Positions 1 through 6,451 of a stretch of DNA of 22,099 bases are shown here, in pieces. The stretch is taken from positions 1 through 22,099 of the forward strand of contig CAKRNX010000020.1 in the NCBI GenBank assembly GCA_934371475.1. Direction: 5' to 3'. The notes under the pieces were generated by a model. That model worked only from the letters and a program-made list of their open reading frames with translations. It had not been told where the DNA came from and did not search any database. The first letter of the stretch is position 1, and each line of letters begins with the position of its first letter. The translations under genes and the position numbers were made by a program. This DNA is from an uncultured Lachnospiraceae bacterium. GTDB taxonomy: Bacteria > Bacillota > Clostridia > Lachnospirales > Lachnospiraceae.

Positions 1-24
1 AGGAGCTTGCACTCCTCCTGATAC

Positions 25-85
25 AAGCAAGTCCCCACCCACTGCTTATTGCTTTTCACAATTGAAGCAGGGGACTTACTTGCTT
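25..85. other. Imperfect inverted repeat upstream of the M20 hydrolase gene
   Basis: AAGCAA plus GTCCCC at 25-36 can pair with GGGGAC plus TTGCTT at 70-85, leaving a four-base bulge at 76-79. A smaller hairpin, AGGAG/CTCCT, occupies 1-16. Neither is followed by a T run, so a terminator role is not supported. They could be the end of an upstream transcript or a leader structure of the hydrolase mRNA. I see no gene in 1-155. Confidence 0.25.
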
Positions 86-155
86 CAGTTAAAAAGTCTT
101 TCGCAGGCTGAGATTTCCAGTTCGCAGAAATGCAAAGAAAGGATGTAATTTTATT

Positions 156-1385
156 ATGAATTTCTCTGAGACATATTTTTCAAAAGATTTTGCGGCCACA
201 GAGGTGTGCCGCGACATTGAGACACTGTTTCCGGATCTTGTGACCATTCGTCACACCCTCCACCAGCATCCAGAAAAAGGCACACAGGAATTTGAAACTG
301 ACCGCATCATCACAGGCTGCCTGGATGCCTGGGGAATCCCCTACCGGATGATTGCCGACACTGGTATTCTGGCAGAGCTCACCGGCGAGGGAAATGATCC
401 GGTCGGCAGCACCGTCGGACTCAGGGCAGACATTGACGCTCTTCCTATTGAGGAAGATGCTTCTCACGCCTGCCGCTCCCTTAATCCCGGCATGATGCAT
501 GCCTGCGGGCATGACGCCCACACCACCGTTGCGCTCGGCACTGCCCGAATGCTGCAGCTGCACCGCAAAGAATGGTCCGGCACCGTGAAATTTTTCTTCC
601 AGCCTGCGGAAGAGACTGTCGGCGGAGCACAGCGAATGGTCGAGCAGGGCTGCATGAACGATCCTACGGTAGATTATGTGACCGGTCTCCATGTCATGCC
701 TCAGTTCCATACCGGAGAGCTCGAGATGAAATATGGCAAGCTCAATGCTGCCAGCGATGAAGTGCTGATCAACCTGCACGGCAGATCCAGCCACGGTGCT
801 TATCCTGAAGGCGGCGTAGATACGATCGTCATGGCCGCTACTCTGATCAGTTCTCTTCAGACATTCGTCAGCCGCACGATCTCTCCGCTCAACAGCGCAG
901 TGCTTTCTTTCGGTGAGATCCAGGGAGGCACTGCCTGCAACATTATCTGCGACCATGTCATGATCCACGGTACTCTGCGGACCCTGGATCCGGCCACCCG
1001 TGCCCAAGCAAAGGAATACATCCGCACCCAGGCATCATCCATCGCTGCAGCTTACGGCGGAACCGCTGACGTGCTTTTCCATTCCGGCTATGACGCACTG
1101 ATCAATGATAATGATCTCGTGGACGCGGCAGCCGAATGTGCAGGAGAAGTGCTCGGAAAAGAACACATTAACTGGAAAGAATTTCCAAGCCTTGGCGTAG
1201 AAGACTTCTCTTTCTTCCAGGAAGCAGCAAAAAAAGGCGGCGTTTTCTATCACCTTGGCTGCACTGCACCGGAAATTCCGGAAGGCGCTCCCGTCCATAC
1301 GGCTGGATTTCTGCTGGACGATAATTGCCTGAAAATCGGAGTTGCCATGCAGTACACCCTCACAAGGAAACTGCTGCGAAGATGA
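156..1385 (+). CDS. M20D-family amidohydrolase / peptidase
   Basis: This 409-residue protein is a zinc-type amidohydrolase of the M20D group, which includes N-acyl-amino-acid, hippurate and indole-acetyl-amino-acid hydrolases. Visible motifs are RADIDALP (90-97), the HACGHD metal motif (115-120, with C117 and H119), FQPAEE (148-153, catalytic and metal-binding Glu), GLHVMP with H179, and the C-terminal APVHTAGF with H381. The length fits the family. There is no signal peptide, so it should be cytoplasmic. The start is supported by AAAGGA at 138-143, although the 12-base spacing is slightly long. It lies just upstream of a D-aminopeptidase on the same strand, suggesting a small peptide or amino-acid salvage pair. 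The exact substrate cannot be read from the sequence. Confidence 0.93.
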   Translation: MNFSETYFSKDFAATEVCRDIETLFPDLVTIRHTLHQHPEKGTQEFETDRIITGCLDAWGIPYRMIADTGILAELTGEGNDPVGSTVGLRADIDALPIEEDASHACRSLNPGMMHACGHDAHTTVALGTARMLQLHRKEWSGTVKFFFQPAEETVGGAQRMVEQGCMNDPTVDYVTGLHVMPQFHTGELEMKYGKLNAASDEVLINLHGRSSHGAYPEGGVDTIVMAATLISSLQTFVSRTISPLNSAVLSFGEIQGGTACNIICDHVMIHGTLRTLDPATRAQAKEYIRTQASSIAAAYGGTADVLFHSGYDALINDNDLVDAAAECAGEVLGKEHINWKEFPSLGVEDFSFFQEAAKKGGVFYHLGCTAPEIPEGAPVHTAGFLLDDNCLKIGVAMQYTLTRKLLRR

Positions 1386-1437
1386 TTGGCATGCACCTCA
1401 TTTTCAATGAACAAAACAAAAGTGTGCTTCGCACTTA

Positions 1438-1456
1438 AAACAGGGATTGCCTGTTT
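1438..1456 (+). terminator. Weak hairpin after the M20 gene
   Basis: AAACAGG (1438-1444) and CCTGTTT (1450-1456) form a 7-bp stem with a 5-base loop, 53 bases past the M20 stop. The only T residues are in the stem, so at best it terminates partially. The next gene could be reached by read-through. Confidence 0.3.
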
Positions 1457-1569
1457 GTGACAGGGCGGATAATTTTATTCCGCTTTGCGTTTGAGTGTAA
1501 CTTACAGAGACGTGAATGCATACCAAGGTATTTTTGAGTATTTATCATAAATTTAAGGAGGAATCATAC

Positions 1570-2364
1570 ATGAAAGTTTATATCAGCGTAGACGTTGAAG
1601 GACTGACCGGATCCACATCCTGGAAATCCACCAATCTCGGTGATCTGGAACACGGTGCCGTGGCTGAACAGATGAAACGCGAGGCCATGGCAGCAGCTCT
1701 GGGCGCGATCGATGCCGGAGCCGATGAGGTCTATATCAAAGATGCGCATGACAGCGGACGCAACATGGATATCACCGGTTTTCCGAAACAGTGCCGCTTC
1801 ATCCGCGACTGGACCAACAGCCCGGACTCCATGATCGGAGGTATTGACGAGAGCTTTGACGCCGTTCTGTTTGTCGGCTACCACAGCCCTGCCGGATTTG
1901 ACGGCAACCCTCTGAGCCACACCATGAACCGCGGCAACAATTATGTCAAATTTAACGGAGAACTCTGCAGTGAGTTTCTGATGCATGCATTTTATGCGGC
2001 AGAGCTTGGGATCCCGTCTGTATTTTTAAGCGGCGACCGTGAACTCTGCGGCCACGTCCATCACTGGGATCCGCAGATCCGCACTGTTGCTGTCAAAGAA
2101 GGTCTGGGAGAAGCCACAATCAGCATCACACCGGAAGAAGCCTGCGAGAAAATCCGCCGGGCCGCAAAAGAAGGCGTAGAAAACCGCGCCAACTGCCATA
2201 TCGTACTGCCTGAGACACTCACCATGGAGATCTGCTTCAAAGATCATTACAAAGCGCACCGGGCCAGCTACTATCCCGGTGTAAAACAGACCGGTCCCTA
2301 TACCGTAGAATTTACCGGACACAGTGTCCGCGAAGTAGCTGCCGCAAGAATGTTTATCTTATAA
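1570..2364 (+). CDS. M55-family D-aminopeptidase (DppA-like)
   Basis: This 264-residue protein matches the M55 family, whose model is Bacillus subtilis DppA, a zinc enzyme that removes N-terminal D-amino acids from short peptides. Visible features are SVDVEG with D8 and E10, KDAHDSG with H60, GYHSPAG with H105, and SHTMN followed by NGELCSE (130-136), which supplies the remaining acidic ligand. D8, E10 and H60 fall at the positions reported for B. subtilis DppA. I chose the start at 1570 because AAGGAGG at 1555-1561 lies 8 bases before it. An in-frame ATG at 1516 has no such site and would add 18 atypical residues. It follows the M20 hydrolase by 184 bases, so the two may act together on D-residue-containing peptides such as cell-wall fragments (inference). 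Confidence 0.92.
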   Translation: MKVYISVDVEGLTGSTSWKSTNLGDLEHGAVAEQMKREAMAAALGAIDAGADEVYIKDAHDSGRNMDITGFPKQCRFIRDWTNSPDSMIGGIDESFDAVLFVGYHSPAGFDGNPLSHTMNRGNNYVKFNGELCSEFLMHAFYAAELGIPSVFLSGDRELCGHVHHWDPQIRTVAVKEGLGEATISITPEEACEKIRRAAKEGVENRANCHIVLPETLTMEICFKDHYKAHRASYYPGVKQTGPYTVEFTGHSVREVAAARMFIL

Positions 2365-2417
2365 TTATCTAAAACAAAAGATTGCTTCTTCTCTTCAAGC
2401 AGCACAATTCTCTACAA

Positions 2418-2482
2418 AAATGCCCCTGTTACAGTCGAATCACACAAATATATGTGTATCCTTGCTCTTAACAGGGGCATTT
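2418..2482. terminator. Convergent (bidirectional) terminator
   Basis: A perfect 14-base inverted repeat, AAATGCCCCTGTTA at 2418-2431 and its complement at 2469-2482, encloses a smaller ACACA/TGTGT hairpin (2442-2457). Read leftward it is followed by five T residues, a proper tail for the minus-strand nitroreductase. Read rightward the tail is only TTCTCTTT. It sits between two convergent genes. The rest of 2365-2668 is the long 3' untranslated region of the nitroreductase with nothing else recognisable. Confidence 0.7.
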
Positions 2483-2668
2483 CTCTTTACCTCCCGTCCA
2501 ATCGCTAACCGATCTGCTTCATTTTAGCAATAAACTCAACCTTTTATTTGTATCCAATAATATCCAGAGATACTTTCTCAATCATGACAGGATCCTGCCC
2601 TCTTTTCAGTTTTAGATATTCACTCTGCATATTTTCTCAAAGCAGTATTTCTCCACCCCCAGGCAAAA

Positions 2669-3169
2669 CTACTTCTCTACAAAATGAATCCTCGTCTCAT
2701 CGAACCGATCCTGCTGTTTTCTGCTCTCCGCCGGATATCCCATCGCAAATAACGAAAATACTTCCAGATCTTCCGGAATATCCAAGACTTCGCGTACATA
2801 ATCCATCCGATCCTGCATCGGCGCAATCCCGATCCAGACACCGCCTAATCCCTGCGCATCAGTCTCCAGCCAGATATTTTCCTGTGCAATGGACATATCT
2901 ATCTGTGCCATCTCCTGCACAACCAGCCCCTTTGTCCGATATACCGGAACAATCACCACCGGTGCGCCCGCTGCACAGCCGGAATACGGAGTCGCTTTGG
3001 CAAGCTTCTGAATTTTCTCCCGATCAGTCACCACGTAAAACTCCCATGGCTGCTGATTACACGCACTGGGAGCCTGCATGCCTGCCCGCAAAATCTGTAT
3101 GATTTTCTCTTTTTCAACTGATTTATCCTGATATTTTCTGATACTTACTCTGTGAAAAATATTTTCCAT
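2669..3169 (-). CDS. Nitroreductase-family FMN oxidoreductase
   Basis: This 166-residue protein belongs to the nitroreductase superfamily, FMN enzymes that use NAD(P)H to reduce nitro compounds, quinones or flavins. Near the N-terminus is the RVSIRKYQDKSV segment, the typical phosphate-binding R-S-x-R-x-Y. It is followed by MQAPSACNQQPWEFYVV, which matches the usual FMN contact region, and later by GLGGVWIG, the conserved glycine stretch. The length is that of the short single-domain members. The start at 3169 is favoured because AAAGGAGG lies about 9 bases upstream; an ATG at 3208 would place that site inside the gene. It is monocistronic between two terminators. The physiological substrate is not evident. 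Confidence 0.9.
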   Translation of the reverse strand: MENIFHRVSIRKYQDKSVEKEKIIQILRAGMQAPSACNQQPWEFYVVTDREKIQKLAKATPYSGCAAGAPVVIVPVYRTKGLVVQEMAQIDMSIAQENIWLETDAQGLGGVWIGIAPMQDRMDYVREVLDIPEDLEVFSLFAMGYPAESRKQQDRFDETRIHFVEK

Positions 3170-3223
3170 TTCGATTCCCTCCTTTACTATATCTTTTATC
3201 AATCGCATTGTTCATTTTGTCGT

Positions 3224-3252
3224 ATCTTATATGCTCTATTTTACCAGAACAA
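3224..3252 (-). promoter_or_regulatory. Possible promoter of the nitroreductase gene
   Basis: On the minus strand, TTGTTC (3252-3247) is followed after 17 bases by TAAGAT (3229-3224), about 55 bases before the start codon. Both hexamers are imperfect, so this is a moderate candidate. Confidence 0.35.
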
Positions 3253-3296
3253 CTGCCCACTTTCTATCATCTTTTACAAAATCAATTAATACATCG

Positions 3297-3355
3297 AAAA
3301 AAGAGCCCTGTTCCATAACTGATTGCTTTTAACCAGCCATTTTACAGTGCTCTTT
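3297..3355 (-). terminator. Rho-independent terminator after the P-type ATPase gene
   Basis: Read leftward, AAAGAGC (3355-3349) and ACTGT pair with ACAG and GCTCTTT (3311-3300), followed by a TTTTTT tail ending at 3297. It lies 86 bases past the ATPase stop codon and closes the metal-transport operon. Confidence 0.75.
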
Positions 3356-3376
3356 CTCTAAAACATATTCGTATTT

Positions 3377-3433
3377 TATACCATCTGTGAGATGACGCGC
3401 ACCTCAAAGCAAGAATGACGAGGCATTCTTGAA
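3377..3433 (-). repeat. Dispersed double-hairpin intergenic repeat, copy A
   Basis: This copy contains CAAGAATG/CATTCTTG arms at 3410-3430 and a GAGATGACGCGCACCTC hairpin at 3389-3405, followed by TATACCATCTG at the outer end. It lies between the ATPase stop and its terminator. It matches the copies at 11343-11392 and 20008-20064 over most of its length, with scattered substitutions that mostly keep the hairpins. Confidence 0.75.
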
Positions 3434-3440
3434 CTTAATC

Positions 3441-5537
3441 TTATGACGCCTGCTCTTCTTTGTCGCTCAGCAGGTTCTTCATGCTCTTCACACTGATCAG
3501 GATTGTGGAAGTATTGTGCAGCAGTGCGGAGGTGGTGGGCTGAAGGATGCCTGCCACGCCCAGGACGATCAGCCCGGTATTGAAACCTACGATCGTTCTG
3601 TAATTTCTGTGGATCCGCTTCATCAGCGCATTACTCAGCTCTTTCAGTGTCACGATTTCTCTCAGATCTTCTGCCGCAATCGTGACATCTGCAATCTCCC
3701 TTGCAATTTCCGCACCGTCACTGATTGCAATACCTACATCAGATGCAGACAATGCCGGTGAATCGTTGATACCGTCACCTACCATGACGACTTTTCTTCC
3801 CTCTGCCTTTTCTTTTTCTACGAACTTGGCCTTATCTTCCGGAAGAACCTCTGAATAGTATACGTCCACGCCTACTTTTTTCGCGATATTCTTCGCGATC
3901 CTGTCACTGTCGCCTGTCATCATGACTACTTTTGAGATCCCCAGCCCTTTCAGTCTGGATACGACCTCGGCAGCCTCCGGTCTTAACGGATCTTCAATGC
4001 AGATCACAGCTACCAGCACGCCTTCAATCGCCATATACAGATGAGAATACTGATCCGGCAGATGCTCATAGAGCTCCTGCTTACTCTCCGGGATCACAGC
4101 TCCTTCATCTTCGAATACAAAGTGGTTGCTTCCGATGATGATCTTTTTCCCCTCCAGCATAGAAGAAATGCCGTGAGCTACGATATATTCCACTTTGGAA
4201 TGGAGTTCTTCATGCACAAGATTACGCTCCACCGCCTTGCGTACCACAGCCTTTGCCATGGAGTGTGGAAAGTGCTCTTCCAGGCAGGCTGCAATTCTCA
4301 GCAGCTCATCCTCGCTCTGCTCATTGAACGGGATCACCTTTGCCACTGTGGGCTGTGCCTTGGTCAGCGTACCTGTCTTATCGAATACAATCGTATCGGC
4401 CTCCGCCATAGCCTCCAGGAATTTGCCGCCCTTTACTGTGATGCTGTGGGTGCTGGCCTCTCTGATCGCAGACAGCACAGACAGCGGCATTGCCAGCTTC
4501 AGTGCGCAGGAGAAATCAACCATCAGCACCGCCAGTGCTTTCGTAGTATTTCTCGTCAGCAGCCATACCAGTCCTGTTCCTGCAAACGTGTAAGGTACGA
4601 GACGGTCTGCCAGATGCTCTGCCTTGCCCTCCAGAGAAGACTTCAGCTTCTCAGACTCCTCGATCATGGTCATGATCTTTTCATATTTGCTGGAACCGTT
4701 GACTTCTTTTACCTTTATGGTGATTTCGCCTTCTTCGACTACTGTGCCTGCATACACGAAACCGCCCTCGCATTTACGTACCGGAACGGACTCCCCTGTC
4801 AGGGATGCCTGATTGACCATGGCTTCTCCCTCTGTCACAGTACCGTCAAACGGAATCACATTTCCTATATGGATGCGGATCTCATCTCCGGACTCAATCT
4901 GGTTAGCGGGAACCAGCACTTCCTGGCCCTCTCTCATCATCCATACTTTATCAATGTTCAGGGACATGCTGCGCGCCAGATCGCCGACGGATTTCTTGTG
5001 GGTCCACTCTTCCAGTGTCTCGCCCACACCCAGCAGATACATCACAGATCCTGCTGTCGAAATGTCGCCTCTGATCAGCGATACCGCAATCGCTGTCGCA
5101 TCCAGAACCGGCACCTCGATCTTGCCGTGAGCCAGCGTCTTCACACCCTCTTTGATGTACTTCACAGACTTGACTGCCGCGATCCCCGCCCGCACCGGAT
5201 AGGGCAGCAGCAGCTTGCATCCGAAATGAAGCACTGACCGGTTCACCAGCTGATCCCAATAATGCTGATTTAACTCTCTGCCGGAACTTTTGATATAGTT
5301 TTCCGGTACCTCGACTCTGTCGTAGGAAAACTGCCTCAGGATGGAAATTACCCTGTCTCTTGATCCATTGTAAAAGATCACCGCGTCCGCTGTCCGCATC
5401 TGAATGCTCACAGCTGTGATCATATTAAATCCTTCCAGATAATACTGGAGCGTATCTGCCTGTGTGAAGGACATCCTGTTCTGTCGGATATGGATTCGAA
5501 TTCTGCCCCGAATTTCATGTTTGACTACGAATTTCAT
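3441..5537 (-). CDS. P1B-type heavy-metal-translocating ATPase with altered CPx motif
   Basis: This 698-residue membrane ATPase carries the P-type signatures TGES (247-250), DKTGTLT with the phosphorylated D386, MTGDSD (539-544) and GDGINDSPA (586-594). The C-terminal HNTST segment is typical of metal-transporting P1B members. Two things are unusual. The N-terminal soluble region has no CxxC metal site but begins HEIRGRIRIHI, like Cys-less HMA domains. The transmembrane metal site, normally CPC or CPx, reads SCALKLAMP (343-351). The HP motif is also changed, to HFPHSMA. The exported metal is therefore unclear. I chose the start at 5537, with an AAAGAGGG site before it; the ATG at 5579 lies inside a hairpin. 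It follows the DUF6110-like gene after 61 bases and ends before a clear terminator. Confidence 0.9.
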   Translation of the reverse strand: MKFVVKHEIRGRIRIHIRQNRMSFTQADTLQYYLEGFNMITAVSIQMRTADAVIFYNGSRDRVISILRQFSYDRVEVPENYIKSSGRELNQHYWDQLVNRSVLHFGCKLLLPYPVRAGIAAVKSVKYIKEGVKTLAHGKIEVPVLDATAIAVSLIRGDISTAGSVMYLLGVGETLEEWTHKKSVGDLARSMSLNIDKVWMMREGQEVLVPANQIESGDEIRIHIGNVIPFDGTVTEGEAMVNQASLTGESVPVRKCEGGFVYAGTVVEEGEITIKVKEVNGSSKYEKIMTMIEESEKLKSSLEGKAEHLADRLVPYTFAGTGLVWLLTRNTTKALAVLMVDFSCALKLAMPLSVLSAIREASTHSITVKGGKFLEAMAEADTIVFDKTGTLTKAQPTVAKVIPFNEQSEDELLRIAACLEEHFPHSMAKAVVRKAVERNLVHEELHSKVEYIVAHGISSMLEGKKIIIGSNHFVFEDEGAVIPESKQELYEHLPDQYSHLYMAIEGVLVAVICIEDPLRPEAAEVVSRLKGLGISKVVMMTGDSDRIAKNIAKKVGVDVYYSEVLPEDKAKFVEKEKAEGRKVVMVGDGINDSPALSASDVGIAISDGAEIAREIADVTIAAEDLREIVTLKELSNALMKRIHRNYRTIVGFNTGLIVLGVAGILQPTTSALLHNTSTILISVKSMKNLLSDKEEQAS

Positions 5538-5564
5538 ATATTTATGCCCTCTTTCATTATGAAA

Positions 5565-5591
5565 ACACCTGCAGCTCACCGCTGCAGGTGT
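5565..5591 (-). terminator. Attenuator-like hairpin between the DUF6110-like and ATPase genes
   Basis: A perfect 10-bp stem, ACACCTGCAG and CTGCAGGTGT, encloses a 7-base loop and is followed on the minus strand by TTTTC. It lies 7 bases past the upstream stop codon and 28 bases before the ATPase start. It could cause partial termination or protect the upstream mRNA, giving more small protein than ATPase. Confidence 0.6.
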
Positions 5592-5598
5592 CTCATGC

Positions 5599-5916
5599 CT
5601 ACTCTTCTGTCTTTACTTCTTCTGCTTCAGCTTCTTCTTCCGGAGCTTCATCATCAAAGTATTCCAGATCCTCTGCTTCAGATCTCTCCTCGTTGATCTG
5701 CTTCGCGCCCTCGTAAATGTCCTGCGCATTCTCCTGGATCGTAGCCGCTGTATTCATCACACACTCTTTGGCACGCAGAACAGCTGCCGTACACTGTGTG
5801 TAGAGCTTTTTTGCATCTTTGCTGGAAAGAAGCTTAATTCCTGCGGTTCCGAACAGAACGCCTGCTGCAAACAGTCCTGTGTGTTTTCCATTAATCTTCT
5901 TGAAACAATCTAACAT
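5599..5916 (-). CDS. DUF6110-like small protein next to the metal ATPase
   Basis: The 105-residue protein opens with MLDCFKKINGKHTGLFAAG, a basic start leading into a hydrophobic, glycine-rich stretch (about residues 13-30) that could insert in or lie on the membrane. SSKDAKKLYTQCTAAVLRAKECVM and a helical region follow, then a very acidic tail with about half of its last 30 residues Glu or Asp. The layout agrees with the DUF6110 proteins that I recall beside metal P-type ATPases in Firmicutes; this assignment is from memory and untested. AGGAGG sits about 6 bases before the start. The acidic tail and C4, C42 and C52 could contact metal ions (inference). The biochemical role is unknown. Confidence 0.8.
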   Translation of the reverse strand: MLDCFKKINGKHTGLFAAGVLFGTAGIKLLSSKDAKKLYTQCTAAVLRAKECVMNTAATIQENAQDIYEGAKQINEERSEAEDLEYFDDEAPEEEAEAEEVKTEE

Positions 5917-5961
5917 AATCTCTGCCTCCTGTTTGTATTTGTTTTTGTTTGTGTCTTGTTT

Positions 5962-6042
5962 TTACTTATGTTTGTGACCGGTGTAAATTGTCATAATAAG
6001 GGCTATGACCAGAACCCATGACCAGAATTTATGTTTTTTCAT
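5962..6042 (-). CDS. 26-residue single-span membrane microprotein
   Basis: An ATG at 6042 opens a 26-codon frame with the peptide MKKHKFWSWVLVIALIMTIY followed by TGHKHK and TAA. It has a basic N-terminus, a hydrophobic core of about 14 residues and a basic, His-containing C-terminus, as expected for a single membrane span. AGGGAGG (6056-6050) lies 7 bases before the ATG, and a consensus promoter lies 28 bases upstream of the ATG, so translation is well supported despite the length. It is the first gene of the unit with the DUF6110-like protein and the ATPase. It may be an accessory subunit or regulator of the pump (inference). It is easily missed by length-limited gene finders. Confidence 0.7.
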   Translation of the reverse strand: MKKHKFWSWVLVIALIMTIYTGHKHK

Positions 6043-6069
6043 ATGACAACCTCCCTGTTTTAGTTTCAT

Positions 6070-6098
6070 ATTATATCCACAACTTTCGACGATTTCAA
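6070..6098 (-). promoter_or_regulatory. Strong promoter of the microprotein-DUF6110-ATPase operon
   Basis: On the minus strand TTGAAA (6098-6093), a 17-base spacer and a perfect TATAAT (6075-6070) form a near-consensus vegetative promoter. Transcription should begin near 6063, about 20 bases before the microprotein start. No metal-responsive operator was recognised over it. Confidence 0.8.
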
Positions 6099-6144
6099 CA
6101 TCTTTTTGCACTGTTGATAGATTTTTTCATCTTCCTATTACCTT

Positions 6145-6180
6145 CAGCCTGCACGGTTTGTTTTCTCACCGCCCAGGCTG
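6145..6180. other. Hairpin in the gap 6099-6410
   Basis: CAGCCTG (6145-6151) pairs with CAGGCTG (6174-6180), and CGGT (6154-6157) with ACCG (6168-6171), around a 10-base loop. The plus strand continues ATTTTCC, a poor T tail. No gene is convincing in this gap of about 400 bases: the plus-strand frame 6018-6359 covers the promoter and microprotein in antisense and has no ribosome site. Confidence 0.35.
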
Positions 6181-6410
6181 ATTTTCCGCACTATTTACTT
6201 ATACTTTACGTCATGCCAATCCATTATTTTACAAATCGAATACTGTTTCACAAACCACTCAGCTGTCTGCTCTCTGACCGCTCTGACCGATGTTTGCCGT
6301 ACGACATCTCTGAAACAATGAAGTTATTATGTCTCCGAACTTTATTACTGTACAGCTGATTGTATTCCGTTATATCGAATATAGATTAGTTATTTTTAAC
6401 TATTATAGCA

Positions 6411-6435
6411 CAGATCTTCCCGATGGGAAGATCTG
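6411..6435. terminator. Hairpin after the surface-protein gene
   Basis: A perfect 11-bp stem, CAGATCTTCCC and GGGAAGATCTG, with a 3-base loop begins 17 bases past the stop codon. It is the likely transcript end, although the minus strand continues TGCTATAATAG rather than a T run. That TGCTATAAT also resembles an extended -10 element, but no suitable gene lies near it. Confidence 0.5.
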
Positions 6436-6451
6436 CTAATGATTATTTTTA

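Noticed and set aside
2544..2630. Minus-strand 28-codon frame (MQSEYLKLKRGQDPVMIEKV, then SLDIIGYK) between the nitroreductase and its terminator
   Set aside because: It looks protein-like but has no ribosome site close to the ATG and a stop just upstream. It may be a gene remnant, but this cannot be supported without a homology search.
4041..5237. Long plus-strand frame (398 codons) over the ATPase
   Set aside because: It is antisense to an intact P-type ATPase and its composition (His, Arg, Gln, Cys rich) is that of a shadow frame.
6018..6359. Plus-strand frame of 113 codons
   Set aside because: It runs antisense to the microprotein and its promoter, lacks a ribosome site, and has no recognisable domain.
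6400..6412. TGCTATAAT as a promoter reading left into the gap 6042-6400
   Set aside because: No -35 box is seen, no gene starts within 350 bases, and the microprotein has a much better promoter next to it.
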